From NCBI RefSeq assembly GCF_026240905.1, contig NZ_JAPEVI010000003.1, positions 3,162,001 to 3,226,000 on the forward strand: 64,000 nucleotides of DNA. Reading direction: 5' to 3'. The position numbers and the translations under genes are program-made. This DNA is from Roseibium salinum (lineage in GTDB: Bacteria; Pseudomonadota; Alphaproteobacteria; Rhizobiales; Stappiaceae). The notes beneath the pieces are model-generated. The model was not told where the DNA came from. It did no database searches and saw only the letters and a list, made by a program, of their open reading frames with translations. Of this stretch, positions 51,900 to 61,606 are shown piece by piece. Each line of letters opens with the position of its first letter. Positions within the stretch are counted from its first letter, which is position 1.

Positions 51900-52232
51900 T
51901 CAATCCGGCGCTCCCTCCAAATCTTGCTTCAATTGCTGCAGAACACCGACTGCGTGTTGAGCGTATTCGCTGATCCAACGGTCATGGATCCCCTTGATGG
52001 GCAGCGAATTGAGATGGTTCCAACGCTCGCGCCCCTCGCGCCGAACGATGATCAGGTCCGCTGCCTCCAATACTTTCAGATGCTGCATGACCGTGCAGCG
52101 GTCCATTTCGGGAAGGGCTTCACAAAGCATCCCGGTAGTGTGCGGCCTGTCCCTCAGGCGGTCCAGCATGGCCCTGCGACGGGGATGGGCGAGAGCCTTG
52201 TAGACGGCGTCGTCGTCGGTGTGTGTTGACAT
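51900..52232 (-). CDS. ArsR family winged-helix transcriptional regulator
   Basis: This is a 110-residue HTH protein. It begins MSTHTDDDAVYKALAHPRRRAMLDRL with the ArsR core, and the recognition region is CTVMQHLKVLEAADLIIVRREGR. No CxC metal site is seen, so it is probably of the non-metal group that often controls a neighbouring VOC or SRPBCC gene. It is divergent from a VOC protein gene, with a perfect palindrome touching its own start codon. Confidence 0.87.
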   Translation of the reverse strand: MSTHTDDDAVYKALAHPRRRAMLDRLRDRPHTTGMLCEALPEMDRCTVMQHLKVLEAADLIIVRREGRERWNHLNSLPIKGIHDRWISEYAQHAVGVLQQLKQDLEGAPD

Positions 52233-52250
52233 GTTATATTTTTATAACAT
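52231..52250. promoter_or_regulatory. Palindromic operator between arsR-like gene and VOC gene
   Basis: ATGTTATATTTTTATAACAT has perfect 8-bp arms (ATGTTATA and TATAACAT) around TTTT. Its left end overlaps the start codon of the ArsR-type gene, so binding would repress that gene directly and probably the divergent VOC gene. Confidence 0.7.
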
Positions 52251-52408
52251 ATGCTTCATCCAGGCAATGGGAGACGGCAGATGAGACCCGAATTCCGGGT
52301 TACAAGCGCATCGTGCCGTATTCGAACCGCCGCCGAACGTCGGACGCCGTCGACCGCTACAAACCCGGACCATGCTCAGTTTCGAGCGGCCGATCAAAGG
52401 AGATAACG

Positions 52409-52780
52409 ATGGCTACGAGATTCAGCGGTGGCAAGAACATCGCAATGAAAGTCCCGCCACATCAGCACGAGGCCACGGTTCGGTTCTACCGGGATCTGCT
52501 CGGGCTTGAGCAGATTGGCGGTCCGGCAGGCGATGCCGTTGGATTCAAGTTCGGGGTCAACAATTTATGGATCGACAAGGTGGCGGGCACGAGCCAGGCG
52601 GAGCTGTGGCTTGAGATTGTCACCAACGACACGGCGGAGGCCGCCGCGACACTTGCGGATGCGGGGGTCGTTCGCTGCGACGAGATCGAAAACCTGGGGA
52701 CCGACTTTGACGGCTACTGGATTTCCAGCCCGGCATCGATCATCCATCTCGTCGACGCCAAGGAGGGATCATGGGAGTAG
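52409..52780 (+). CDS. VOC family (glyoxalase/bleomycin-resistance-like) protein
   Basis: This is a 123-residue single VOC domain. MKVPPHQHEATVRFYRDLLGLE is the typical first beta-alpha unit, and the last strand reads SSPASIIHLVDAKEGSWE. The length suits a half-domain that dimerises. The substrate is unknown. The start at 52409 has AAAGGAG upstream (52396-52402). It is probably controlled by the divergent ArsR-type regulator. Confidence 0.85.
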   Translation: MATRFSGGKNIAMKVPPHQHEATVRFYRDLLGLEQIGGPAGDAVGFKFGVNNLWIDKVAGTSQAELWLEIVTNDTAEAAATLADAGVVRCDEIENLGTDFDGYWISSPASIIHLVDAKEGSWE

Positions 52781-52903
52781 AGTTGGCGCTGCTCCTGCCG
52801 CCACCGGCAGTCCGTTCTATGCATACCTAAAACCATGTTCGGCCAGGACGGTTGAAGTGATCCCGTCCAGGCCGCTGAATTGAAGGTACGATCGGCAGAT
52901 CCG

Positions 52904-54589
52904 TCAGGCTGCGCAGATCTTCGAGAGGAAGTCCTGCATTGCGCGGCGCAGGTTGTTGGACTGGTCGTGCAATTCGCCGACAGCCATGTTCATTTCCGAA
53001 CTCAGTTTGGCGGTTTCGCCGGCCGCCGCGCTGACTTCCGAGATCGAACGGGAAACGCCTTCCGTCCCCTGGGCCGCTTCGCTGACACTGCTGGCAATCT
53101 CGGCCGTTGCCTGGTTCTGCTCCTCGGCAGCGCCGGACATGGCCGACGTGTTTTCGGAAATCTTCTGAACCATTTCCGCGACACTGACGGTGGCATCTGT
53201 CGAGGCATCCGCGGCCTGGCGCATCTCGGAGATCTGTCTGTCGATTTCCTCCGTCGCCTTGGAGGTCTGCTCCGCCAGAGCCTTGACTTCCGAGGCGACC
53301 ACCGCAAAGCCTTTTCCCGCATCGCCCGCACGCGCCGCCTCGATCGTCGCGTTGAGCGCCAAAAGGTTGGTCTGTTCGGCGATATCGGTGATCAGCTTGG
53401 TGACGTCGCCGATGCGGGCAACCACCTGCTGCACCGTCGCGACCGCGTCATTGGACCGGCTAACCTCTGTTTCCGCCGCCTGCGCAATGTCGGAGGACGA
53501 ACGGATCTGCTCCGTGATCGCGCGGATGGAGGCCGACAGTTCTTCCGTCGCGCTTGCGACCGTGTTGACGTTGTTCGTGGCTTGTCCCGCGGCCGCCGAA
53601 ACCGACAATGCCTGTTCGGTCGTGGTGTGGGCGATATCGGACAGGGAGCCCGCCGAGCCGTTCAGTTCGTCCAGCTTCGCGATCATGCCATTGCAGATAT
53701 TGAGGATCGTGGATTCGAATTCGCTGGCAACGCGGTCCATTTCCTCACGCTTGATCCGCTCCGCATTCTCCCGTTCCTCGACAGCCGCCTCCTCCAGTTC
53801 GCGCGTGTGAATGAGGTTGTCGCGAAAGACGCCGAGCGCGCGGCCGAGGAGCCCGATCTCGTCGCGCCGATCCCCCACATCGATGGATTGGGACGTGTCT
53901 CCCGTGGCGAGTTTCTCGGTGATCGCGGAAAGCCGCGACAGCGGGGCGGAAACGACGCGGTGGCTGACGAACCCGAGGATCATGGCCAGAACCGTCAGAA
54001 CGACGGCGCTGGCCACTGCAACGATTTCCACTGTCTCCAACGCAGCATTCTGAATGACGACCGACGCCTGGCGTTCCGTCACGACGGCCTCCGCGAAGCG
54101 GTCGCGTTCCTGCTGCACGGCGGCAAGCAGGCCGGCGCTTTCCGGCGTCAGGTCGATGGCCCGGGCCATGTCGACGGTCTCAGGCGTGCGCATCAGGTTG
54201 ATCTGCCTTGCGGCAATTTTCGTGTACCAGGTGTTCCAGCTCGTTTCGAGTTCGCCGAGCAGATCATGAAACACCGGGTTGCTATCTCCTATGAGTGCCT
54301 CGACCGCGTCGAACTGCTGCGCGATCCCGCCATGCAGGGTCTCGGCCCTGGTCAACCAGTCGCGGTTGCCCGTCAAAAGGAAGGATTTTACCGCGAGAGC
54401 CTCTTCGGCGATCTTTTCGCTCAGTTCACCTGTTTCGGTGTTGAGATCCGACAGGCGGTTGACCGTCTGAACCTCATTCAGGGCCGCCAGGGTATTGAAC
54501 GCACTCGTGCCACCCGCGACGGCTCCGATCAGGGCCAGGGCCAGGAAGCCGGCGGCGATTTTCTTGCTCACGGAGAGATTTTTGAACAT
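52904..54589 (-). CDS. Methyl-accepting chemotaxis protein
   Basis: This is a 561-residue inner-membrane receptor. TM1 is at about 10-30, a periplasmic helical domain of about 155 residues follows, TM2 is at about 188-208, HAMP at about 209-262, and the rest is the coiled-coil signalling domain with the conserved hairpin tip ([20 protein letters not shown]). Methylation-type helices flank it. No CheR-tethering pentapeptide is seen at the C terminus (FLSKICAA). The upstream co-directional gene encodes a secreted sensor-like protein that may be a ligand partner. Confidence 0.95.
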   Translation of the reverse strand: MFKNLSVSKKIAAGFLALALIGAVAGGTSAFNTLAALNEVQTVNRLSDLNTETGELSEKIAEEALAVKSFLLTGNRDWLTRAETLHGGIAQQFDAVEALIGDSNPVFHDLLGELETSWNTWYTKIAARQINLMRTPETVDMARAIDLTPESAGLLAAVQQERDRFAEAVVTERQASVVIQNAALETVEIVAVASAVVLTVLAMILGFVSHRVVSAPLSRLSAITEKLATGDTSQSIDVGDRRDEIGLLGRALGVFRDNLIHTRELEEAAVEERENAERIKREEMDRVASEFESTILNICNGMIAKLDELNGSAGSLSDIAHTTTEQALSVSAAAGQATNNVNTVASATEELSASIRAITEQIRSSSDIAQAAETEVSRSNDAVATVQQVVARIGDVTKLITDIAEQTNLLALNATIEAARAGDAGKGFAVVASEVKALAEQTSKATEEIDRQISEMRQAADASTDATVSVAEMVQKISENTSAMSGAAEEQNQATAEIASSVSEAAQGTEGVSRSISEVSAAAGETAKLSSEMNMAVGELHDQSNNLRRAMQDFLSKICAA

Positions 54590-54703
54590 CTGGATATTCC
54601 GGTTAGATCAACCTGCGGCCCGGCGGCCTCGCCTGAATGCAGAAAAGTTGATCGCAGTGAAAGGTGCCGAGCATCTTGTCCGTCGTTCCGGACGCGGGAT
54701 GCT

Positions 54704-55303
54704 CTAGGAGTTCGGCGACTGACGGCGCTGAAGTTCGTTGAGATTGAATTCAACGGTCGCAGCTCCGATCGGCTTGCCGGTCTCCGGGTCGCTCACGGTC
54801 ATGTTCAGCTGGGCCCGCCAGATCCCGAGATCCTCGTCCCATTCCGCCTCGTCGATGAAGACAGCGTCCGACCCCTTTGGAAAGGTGTTCTTGAACTTGC
54901 CTTCATCGCCCTGCCAATAGTCGCCGGTGATGGAACTCTGGCCGACATTGAGGCCGTTTGCGTCCATGACGAAGATTTCCGGATAAAGGCCGAGAGAACC
55001 GGCCTGCACGCGCAGGAGATAGATCGACAGCGGCGCCGACAGGGTTGCGGAGATCAAAGGCTTGTCGTCCGCACTGCGTTCGCCAACCCACTGCTGGTCG
55101 AGGGCATCGATATCGGCCTGGGACAGAGACCCGCGCAGATCGTTCTGGGCATTGATCGACAGGGCGACAATCGGATTTGACAGCCACGTTCCGACATTGT
55201 CGATGATTTCAGCCGTGATGAGAGCCTTCGGATCCGGCGCGGTTTCGGCGTATGCCGCAGAGTTCGCCAACAGAGCGACGGTTAGTAGAATCAAGCGATG
55301 CAT
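54704..55303 (-). CDS. Secreted protein, Cache-like (putative ligand sensor)
   Basis: This is a 199-residue exported protein. The signal peptide is MHRLILLTVALLANSAAYAE. The mature part contains a segment with the feel of a periplasmic sensor (SNPIVALSINAQND, LGLYPEIFVMDANGLNVGQSS, DYWQGDEGKF), patterns seen in Cache/PDC ligand-binding domains. There is no kinase or MCP domain of its own. It ends 114 bases before the MCP start, so it may be a soluble sensor that works with that receptor. The function is inferred. ATG at 55303 follows GGAGGG. Confidence 0.65.
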   Translation of the reverse strand: MHRLILLTVALLANSAAYAETAPDPKALITAEIIDNVGTWLSNPIVALSINAQNDLRGSLSQADIDALDQQWVGERSADDKPLISATLSAPLSIYLLRVQAGSLGLYPEIFVMDANGLNVGQSSITGDYWQGDEGKFKNTFPKGSDAVFIDEAEWDEDLGIWRAQLNMTVSDPETGKPIGAATVEFNLNELQRRQSPNS

Positions 55304-55595
55304 ATTGCCCTCCAAGTTAATCGCAAGATTAGTTATCCGAAGTTAATAAACCCAAAAGAAATCGAGCAGCCGCCTCGAAAATGCCATCGCAAATAATACC
55401 CATATTTTCTATTGAGGGTTGTATTTATCTGTGCGGCAATGACCAGCTAATTTGTACAAACACCTTTACACAACTGCAGATTGGCGTATCTGCTGTCAAT
55501 CACTCTAAGCAGGTCGCGGCCCGGCCGGCTGCGTTCGGGTGCTTCGGCCAGACCCGGCGAGAGGCAGAACTGAGATTGATCGCACGCCCGGGGTG

Positions 55596-56594
55596 CTATT
55601 GCCCGGAACGCCCCCGGATTGACACGTCCAGAAGCGGTGCAATCTTTTCTATTTCGTTGGTGAAAACTCCACCGCCATATCCCTCCGGCAGGCGTGAGAG
55701 ATCTTCACGGTTGTCGATCCCGGTTGAAAAATCGCCGCCTTCATAAGGACCGATGACAAAGACATGGCTCCCGGCCGAGTTCATCCGCTCAAGGAAGCGA
55801 CCGGGCCAGCCCCAGAGCCAAGGAGCGATGTTGATGGGCACGAAGATTACCGAGGACCGGCAAGCGGGCGGCACCGCACCGGTCCAGCCATAGCCGATAT
55901 AGCGCAGCAGGCACGACTTCAGCGAGCTTCGCGACAGGGTTTTGACCTCCGGCAGGCTGTCCCTCAGGGCGGCAATCGGCCGGTCACCGCCATAGACCAT
56001 CAGTTGTGTTCTTCTCTGCGGCGGGAGTCCGGCGAGAAACTTCGCAAGGGCTTTTCCTTCCGAGGGATCATTGCTCTTCACGTTGATCAGGAAGGACCGG
56101 TCGGGAAAGCTTGCAAGAACTTCCTCCAGGGTCGGCATCAATCCGACCGCCTCGCCGCGGAACGGGAACGTTTTACCGCCGTCGGCGGTGTAGCCATGGC
56201 CGATATCGAGCGTCTTGAGATAGACCATCGACTGTTCACGGGTGACGCCTTGGCCGTTGGTGCGGCAATCGAGCGTCCAGTCGTGGAACACCGCGAATTC
56301 ACCGTCCGTGGTCGGATGGACATCCAGCTCCACGATGTCGGCCCCGGCTTCGAAGCTCGCGCGCATGGAGGCGATCGTGTTTTCCAGATAGGCATGGGTC
56401 GGTGGCAACATCCGCTCTGCAGTGCAGCTGTCATTCGTCAGGCCCGCGGTCTCGAACCGTTGCGCGATGCCACGATGGGCAAGGAGAACGGGTTCGCCCG
56501 ACAGATCGGGACCGAGAAAGCTGGTGTTGTTGAGGAAGACGAACGCGGCAAGCCCGATCAAGGCAAAGGCCAAATAGCGCCAGATCCTGCGCAA
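55596..56594 (-). CDS. Membrane-anchored glycerophosphodiester phosphodiesterase family protein
   Basis: This is a protein of about 332 residues. An N-terminal anchor (LRRIWRYLAFALIGLAAFVFLNN) is followed by the GDPD TIM barrel: LLAHRGIAQRFE (catalytic His and Glu), ENTIASMRASFEAGADIVELDVHPTTDGEFAVFHDWTLD with metal and catalytic residues, and FLINVKSND. It hydrolyses glycerophosphodiesters, likely facing the periplasm. TTG at 56594 is chosen for GGAGGG eight bases upstream (56602-56607); a longer ATG frame to 56696 has no homology. Divergent from a LacI regulator. Confidence 0.85.
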   Translation of the reverse strand: MRRIWRYLAFALIGLAAFVFLNNTSFLGPDLSGEPVLLAHRGIAQRFETAGLTNDSCTAERMLPPTHAYLENTIASMRASFEAGADIVELDVHPTTDGEFAVFHDWTLDCRTNGQGVTREQSMVYLKTLDIGHGYTADGGKTFPFRGEAVGLMPTLEEVLASFPDRSFLINVKSNDPSEGKALAKFLAGLPPQRRTQLMVYGGDRPIAALRDSLPEVKTLSRSSLKSCLLRYIGYGWTGAVPPACRSSVIFVPINIAPWLWGWPGRFLERMNSAGSHVFVIGPYEGGDFSTGIDNREDLSRLPEGYGGGVFTNEIEKIAPLLDVSIRGRSGQ

Positions 56595-56735
56595 TCTGCG
56601 ACCCTCCGAATCTGCTTGGGGCAATCGGTTTTGACATAGCGCCGGGACATGACCGAATTGGGGCCAAAGCGGTCGGCGTGGTTGATGCGGGTCCAACGTG
56701 GGTGAGAATCCCTCTTGCGGACAGGCATACTCCTG

Positions 56736-56767
56736 TGTTAATCGTTTTACTGTTAATCGTTTAACAG
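56736..56767. promoter_or_regulatory. Tandem LacI-type operator candidates
   Basis: CTGTTAATCGTTTAACAG (56750-56767) is a palindrome with 7-bp arms around TCGT and a central CG, as LacI-family proteins prefer. An imperfect copy (TGTTAATCGTTTTAC, 56736-56750) abuts it. The site ends 19 bases before the LacI-type start, so autoregulation is likely. Confidence 0.65.
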
Positions 56768-56786
56768 CGACGGGAGGCGCTGGTCC

Positions 56787-57884
56787 ATGAGCAAGAGGAA
56801 ACCGTCAATCCGGGACGTCGCCGCGCTCGCGGGTGTGTCCACCGCGACGGTTTCCAACGTCTTCAGCGGCCGCAAGCCGGTCAATGACGAGCTCAAGGAA
56901 AGCGTCCACAAGGCCGCCAGGCGCCTGGGATACCAGGTCGACCGCGCAGCCTCGCAATTGCGGTCCGGCCGCACCCGCATCATCGCCGTGCTCGTCCCGG
57001 ACCTGACCGACACGTTCTTCGCCACCATCGTCTCGCGCCTCGAAACCGCGGCGATCGCCGAGGGCTATGACGTCGTCGTCGCAAGCTCCCACAACGACCG
57101 GTCGGTGGAGTCGTCCCGTCTCAAGGCGCTCCTGTCCTGGCGACCGGAGGGACTGATCGCGGTGCCCTGCTCAAGCGTCATTCCGCGGGAACTGCGCGAA
57201 GCCAAGGGTACCGTACCCATGGTGCTGGTCGACCGTGTGGCGACGCAGGATGCCATCGCCGACACGGTCACCATCGACAACCGCGAGGCCGGAGAGATCG
57301 CCGCGCTGCATCTCCTGGAAAACGGCCACCGCAATATCGCGATCGGCGTCTCCGATCTCGATCATCCGCCGATCCTGGAGCGGACCGAGGGCGCCGCCGC
57401 GATCATCGAAAAGCGGACCGGCCGGCGCCCGATCATCCTGAACCTTGGCTCCGACATCACGGTGGGCACGGATACGCTGCTCAAATGGATGGAGCGCCAT
57501 CCGGTGCCGGAAGCGGTGATCGCGCTCACCAACGTCACGACGCTCAGTGTGCTGTCGGCGCTGGCCGAACACCATATCGACATTCCGAGCCGGGCGTCGG
57601 TCGTTGCCTTTGACGATTACGCCTGGATGTCCGCCCGCAACACCGGATTGACGGCCATTCGCCAGCCCGTGGACGAGATCGCGTCGACAGCCTGGCGCCG
57701 GCTGCAATTGCGGATCGATAGCGGCAGCGACATTCCGATCACGCCGACCGTTCTGAACGCCGGCCTGATCGTGCGCGCCTCTGTGCGCGACCTGAACGCG
57801 TCAGGCAGCAGCAGCGAAAGCCCGGAACGCCGGCCGCCTGCGGCACGGGAAGCCGGGGGCGAGGAAACAGAAAAGATCCACTGA
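56787..57884 (+). CDS. LacI family transcriptional regulator
   Basis: This is a 365-residue regulator. The N-terminal helix-turn-helix and hinge is RDVAALAGVSTATVSNVFSG, followed by the hinge helix VDRAASQLRSGRTRIIAVLVPD. The periplasmic-binding-protein-like effector domain ends with the regulator-type C terminus. A Pro/Glu-rich tail follows. It is probably the controller of the ABC transporter, dehydrogenase and kinase genes downstream; the ligand would be the transported sugar or a metabolite. Confidence 0.92.
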   Translation: MSKRKPSIRDVAALAGVSTATVSNVFSGRKPVNDELKESVHKAARRLGYQVDRAASQLRSGRTRIIAVLVPDLTDTFFATIVSRLETAAIAEGYDVVVASSHNDRSVESSRLKALLSWRPEGLIAVPCSSVIPRELREAKGTVPMVLVDRVATQDAIADTVTIDNREAGEIAALHLLENGHRNIAIGVSDLDHPPILERTEGAAAIIEKRTGRRPIILNLGSDITVGTDTLLKWMERHPVPEAVIALTNVTTLSVLSALAEHHIDIPSRASVVAFDDYAWMSARNTGLTAIRQPVDEIASTAWRRLQLRIDSGSDIPITPTVLNAGLIVRASVRDLNASGSSSESPERRPPAAREAGGEETEKIH

Positions 57885-58335
57885 TGCCCGGCCGCGGGAA
57901 CGCGGCCATCGGGCAGACAGGCGGCTGAGACCGCAGCATGGACAGTCAAGGGAGGAAAGAGGAGGAAATTACCGGACGTCAGAAACAAACACGCGGGGAT
58001 GCTCGTCACAACCCCGCGCGAAGCACGACCGTCCTGAAAAACCTGCTGAACGAAGCGGCAGGCTGATCCCGTCCTACGCCGGAACCCGATAGACGCAAGA
58101 GCCGATGCACCGGCTCAAGCGTCTGGGTCGTCTGGCGAAACCGATCATGCTCGCTTCACATTACCAGCGGTCTTTCAGGAAACCAACCTGTCTTGATCCG
58201 GCACCCGAAGCATCAGGCCCGCAGACCGAGGGCGCTTCGAAAGCGGTCGGTTTTCCGCATTCCGGGCGTAGCCTTCCGGATGCCGTTCGACCGCATCGCG
58301 GCCGGTCAGGACTTCGTTTCAACGGAGGAACTGAA
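57885..58335. other. Intergenic region before the sugar ABC operon
   Basis: These 451 bases have no supported gene. I see no second copy of the LacI-type operator. The hairpin element at 58233-58292 (listed separately) lies just before the ribosome site of the substrate-binding protein gene. Confidence 0.5.
58233..58292. repeat. Dispersed hairpin element, copy 2
   Basis: It carries the same 15-base core as copy 1 (TTTTCCGCATTCCGG, 58251-58265), with different outer arms (GCGGTCG at 58243-58249 and CGACCGC near 58289-58295) that are again complementary. Confidence 0.5.
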
Positions 58336-59388
58336 ATGACTATGTTGAGCAAGAAACTGGCCGGCGGCGCCGTGCTGGCAGCCGCATTGATGCACGGAAC
58401 GGCCGCGATGGCGGCCTCCGGCACCGTCGCCTTCCTGATGCCGGACCAAGCGTCCACCCGTTACGAGGAGCATGACTTCCCCGGCTTCAAGGCCGAGATG
58501 GAAAAGCTCTGCCCCGACTGCACGGTCATCTACCAGAATGCCGATGCGGACGTGGCCCGTCAGCAGCAGCAATTCAACTCGGTGCTGACCCAGGGGGCCA
58601 AGGTGATCGTTCTGGACCCGGTGGACTCCAGCGCCGCCGCCTCGCTTGTCGCGCTCGCCCAGAGCCAGGACGTCAAAGTGATCGCCTATGACCGGCCGAT
58701 CCCGGACAAGACCGCCGATTACTACGTCTCCTTCGACAATGAAGGCATCGGCAAGGCCGTTGCGGAATCGCTGGTCCGGCACCTGGAGGAACTCGGCGTT
58801 TCGCCGGAGGCGGGCGGCCTGCTGCAGATCAACGGCTCGCCGACCGATGCGGCCGCCGGCCTCATCAAGGACGGCATTCACGCCGGGATCGCCACGAGCA
58901 ACTACAAGACCCTGGCCGAATTCGACACGCCGGACTGGGCCCCGCCCAAGGCGCAGGAATGGGCGAGCGGCCAGATCACCCGCTTCGGCGACCAGATCGT
59001 CGGGATCGTCGCCGCCAATGACGGCACCGGCGGCGGCGCGATTGCCGCACTCAAGGCGGCCGGCGTCGATCCGCTCCCGCCGGTCACCGGCAACGACGCG
59101 ACCATCGCGGCGCTGCAGCTGATCATCGCGGGCGATCAGTACAACACGATCTCCAAACCGTCGGAAATCGTCGCCGCGGCGGCGGCCAACGTCGCCGTTC
59201 AGTTCCTGAACGGCGAAACACCGGAAGCCAAGACGACACTCTACGACACCCCTTCGGAACTCTTCGTGCCGGCCGTGGTCACGCGCGAGAACCTAAAGGC
59301 GGAGATCATCGACAAGGGCATACAGACCGCCGAGGAACTGTGCACCGGCCGCTATGCCGAGGGCTGTAAAGAGCTCGGCATTCAATAA
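58336..59388 (+). CDS. Sugar ABC transporter substrate-binding protein (XylF/RbsB-like)
   Basis: This is a 350-residue periplasmic binding protein. The signal peptide is MTMLSKKLAGGAVLAAALMH with cleavage near AMAASG. The mature part has the periplasmic-binding-protein type 1 fold: GTVAFLMPDQASTRYEEHDFP, then DPVDSSAAASLVALAQ and VIAYDRPIPD. Xylose/ribose-type carriers are closest by motif; the ligand is not proven. The start has GGAGGAA eight bases upstream. It leads an operon with ATPase, permease, dehydrogenase and kinase. Confidence 0.9.
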   Translation: MTMLSKKLAGGAVLAAALMHGTAAMAASGTVAFLMPDQASTRYEEHDFPGFKAEMEKLCPDCTVIYQNADADVARQQQQFNSVLTQGAKVIVLDPVDSSAAASLVALAQSQDVKVIAYDRPIPDKTADYYVSFDNEGIGKAVAESLVRHLEELGVSPEAGGLLQINGSPTDAAAGLIKDGIHAGIATSNYKTLAEFDTPDWAPPKAQEWASGQITRFGDQIVGIVAANDGTGGGAIAALKAAGVDPLPPVTGNDATIAALQLIIAGDQYNTISKPSEIVAAAAANVAVQFLNGETPEAKTTLYDTPSELFVPAVVTRENLKAEIIDKGIQTAEELCTGRYAEGCKELGIQ

Positions 59389-59402
59389 CTCCCTCCCGAG
59401 AC

Positions 59403-59461
59403 GGCCGTCCGACCCCTTCGGTCAGCAAGCTTCAAAAGCTGATTGAAGGGGCCGGTCGGCC
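59403..59461. promoter_or_regulatory. Long intergenic hairpin between binding protein and ATPase genes
   Basis: GGCCG-CCG-CCCCTTC-TCAGC pairs with GCTGA-GAAGGGG-CGG-CGGCC across an AAGCTTCAAAA loop. Such hairpins after binding-protein genes typically slow 3' decay and lower the expression of downstream subunits. No T run follows, so it is not a clean terminator. Confidence 0.65.
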
Positions 59462-59498
59462 ACTCGAGCCGCAATCCAGAAAGCACGAGCCGGACGAC

Positions 59499-60308
59499 AT
59501 GACCGACACACAGTTGCAAGCTGCCGCACAGAGCCGGCCGATATTGAGCCTCAACGGCATTTCCAAGAACTTCGGCGCGGTGTCGGCGCTGACGGATATT
59601 GAACTGGACGTTCACCCGGGCGAGGTCGTCGCCCTTGTCGGCGACAACGGCGCAGGCAAGTCGACGCTGATCAAGGTGCTCTCCGGCGTTCACCAGCCGA
59701 CATCCGGCAGCATCCATTTCGAGGGCCGGTCGGTGACGATGTATCGCCCCAGCGACGCCCTCAATCTCGGCATCGCCACGGTCTTCCAGGATCTCGCCCT
59801 GTGCGAAAACCTCGATGTCGTCGCCAACATCTTCCTGGGCCAGGAACGCAGCCCTTGGCATCTCGACGAGGTGGCCATGGAGGTGCGGGCCTGGGAACTT
59901 CTTGAGGAACTCGCCGCCCGCATCCCGAGCGTGCGCGAACCGATCGCCTCGCTCTCCGGCGGCCAGCGGCAGACCGTCGCCATCGCGCGCTCGCTGCTGC
60001 TCAATCCGAAGATCATCATGCTGGACGAGCCGACGGCCGCCCTCGGCGTCGCCCAGACGGCGGAAGTGCTCAATCTGGTCGAGCGTGTCCGTGAGAAGGG
60101 TCTCGGCGTCATCATGATTTCCCACAACATGGAAGATGTCCGCGCCGTCGCCGACCGGATCGTGGTGCTGCGGCTCGGACGCAACAACGGCGTCTTCACG
60201 CCCGATGCCTCCAACGAGGATCTGGTCGGCGCAATTACCGGCGCCACCGACAATGCGGTTTCGCGCCGCGCGAGCAAGCGCACCGCGGGTGCCGCGAACC
60301 AGGGCTGA
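59499..60308 (+). CDS. Sugar ABC transporter ATP-binding protein, single-domain type
   Basis: This is a 269-residue ATPase. Walker A is GDNGAGKST (48-56), the signature is LSGGQ (152-156) and Walker B is IIMLDEPTA (172-180). It has one nucleotide-binding domain, unlike the usual ~500-residue double RbsA/XylG, so it should work as a homodimer (as FrcA does in rhizobia). It couples with the permease that follows; transport uses ATP at the inner membrane. Confidence 0.92.
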   Translation: MTDTQLQAAAQSRPILSLNGISKNFGAVSALTDIELDVHPGEVVALVGDNGAGKSTLIKVLSGVHQPTSGSIHFEGRSVTMYRPSDALNLGIATVFQDLALCENLDVVANIFLGQERSPWHLDEVAMEVRAWELLEELAARIPSVREPIASLSGGQRQTVAIARSLLLNPKIIMLDEPTAALGVAQTAEVLNLVERVREKGLGVIMISHNMEDVRAVADRIVVLRLGRNNGVFTPDASNEDLVGAITGATDNAVSRRASKRTAGAANQG

Positions 60309-60312
60309 GGAC

Positions 60313-61578
60313 ATGAACAAGGAAACGAACATGAACGGTCCGGCTATGGAACCCCGGCTTCTCGACCGCAGCGATACGCGCGTCAAACATTCCAGCGGCA
60401 TCGGCGATACCGTCAGCGCCTTTTTCGACCGCGTGAAGGCCGGCGACCTCGGCTCGCTGCCGGTGATCGTCGGCCTGATCGTCATCTGGTCGGTCTTCAC
60501 CGCGCTCAACCCGCTCTTCGTGACGCCCAACAACCTGGTGAACCTGCTGTTCGACTGTTCGACCGTCGGGGTGATTTCCCTGGGGATCGTCTGCGTCCTG
60601 ATGCTTGGCGAAATCGATCTCTCCGTCGGTTCGATGAGCGGCGTCGGCTCCGCCCTGATCGGCGTTCTCTGGGTCAACCAGGGCCTGCCGCTGCCGATTG
60701 CGATCTTCCTTGCGCTCAGCACCGGCGCCATGGTCGGCGCACTCTATGCGCTGCTGCGCACCAAGCTCGGCATGCCGAGCTTCGTCTCCACGCTCGCGGG
60801 GCTGCTGGCGCTTCTCGGCCTCCAGCTCTACATGCTCGGCTCGACCGGCTCCATCAACCTGCCCTACGGCTCGACCATGGTGAATTTCGGCCAGCTCCTG
60901 ATGATGCCGGCCTGGCTCTCGCACACGGTCGCGCTGCTGCCGGGCGTTGCCATCCTGGTCATGGGCCTGCGCACGCGGGCACAGCGCCAGGCGGCCAACC
61001 TCTCGGCCGCTTCCATCAGCGGTCTCGCCTTCCGGGCGATCGTCATCACGCTCGCCTTTGAAGCCGCGGTCTTCTATCTCAACCTCGGACGCGGCGTGCC
61101 GTGGATGTTCGGCCTGTTCGCGCTCCTGGTCGTCGTCATGAACTACGTGTTCACGCGCACCAAATGGGGGCGTTCGGTCAAGGCGGTCGGCGGCAATGCG
61201 GAAGCGGCCCGCCGGGCCGGGATCAGCGTCACCTTCATCTATCTGACGTCCTTCGCGCTCTGCTCGCTGCTGGCGGCACTCGGCGGCGTGCTGTCCTCGG
61301 CGCGTCTCGCCTCCGCCAGCCAGCAGGCCGGCACCGGCGACGTGAACCTCAACGCGATCGCCGCGGCCGTGATCGGCGGAACCAGCCTGTTCGGCGGCCG
61401 CGGGTCGGCCTGGTCGGCTCTGCTCGGCATCATCGTCATCCAGTCGATTTCCAACGGTCTGACCCTTTTGAACATGTCTTCGTCGCTTCGCTACATGATC
61501 ACCGGCTGCGTCCTGGCGATCGCCGTCATCGTCGACAGTCTCGCCCGGCAAAGCCGTGCCTCGCACGGGCGTGCCTGA
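60313..61578 (+). CDS. Sugar ABC transporter permease (RbsC/XylH/FrcC type)
   Basis: This is a 421-residue inner-membrane protein with about ten hydrophobic helices. The motif GEIDLSVGSMSGVGSAL and the EAA-like coupling loop region NAEAARRAGISVTFIYLTSF are characteristic of this permease family. It starts 4 bases after the ATPase stop (ATG 60313). The substrate is unknown; see the cluster note on pentitols. Confidence 0.93.
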   Translation: MNKETNMNGPAMEPRLLDRSDTRVKHSSGIGDTVSAFFDRVKAGDLGSLPVIVGLIVIWSVFTALNPLFVTPNNLVNLLFDCSTVGVISLGIVCVLMLGEIDLSVGSMSGVGSALIGVLWVNQGLPLPIAIFLALSTGAMVGALYALLRTKLGMPSFVSTLAGLLALLGLQLYMLGSTGSINLPYGSTMVNFGQLLMMPAWLSHTVALLPGVAILVMGLRTRAQRQAANLSAASISGLAFRAIVITLAFEAAVFYLNLGRGVPWMFGLFALLVVVMNYVFTRTKWGRSVKAVGGNAEAARRAGISVTFIYLTSFALCSLLAALGGVLSSARLASASQQAGTGDVNLNAIAAAVIGGTSLFGGRGSAWSALLGIIVIQSISNGLTLLNMSSSLRYMITGCVLAIAVIVDSLARQSRASHGRA

Positions 61579-61606
61579 CCCCCGTTTCAGCCAAGGAATT
61601 TGAGAA

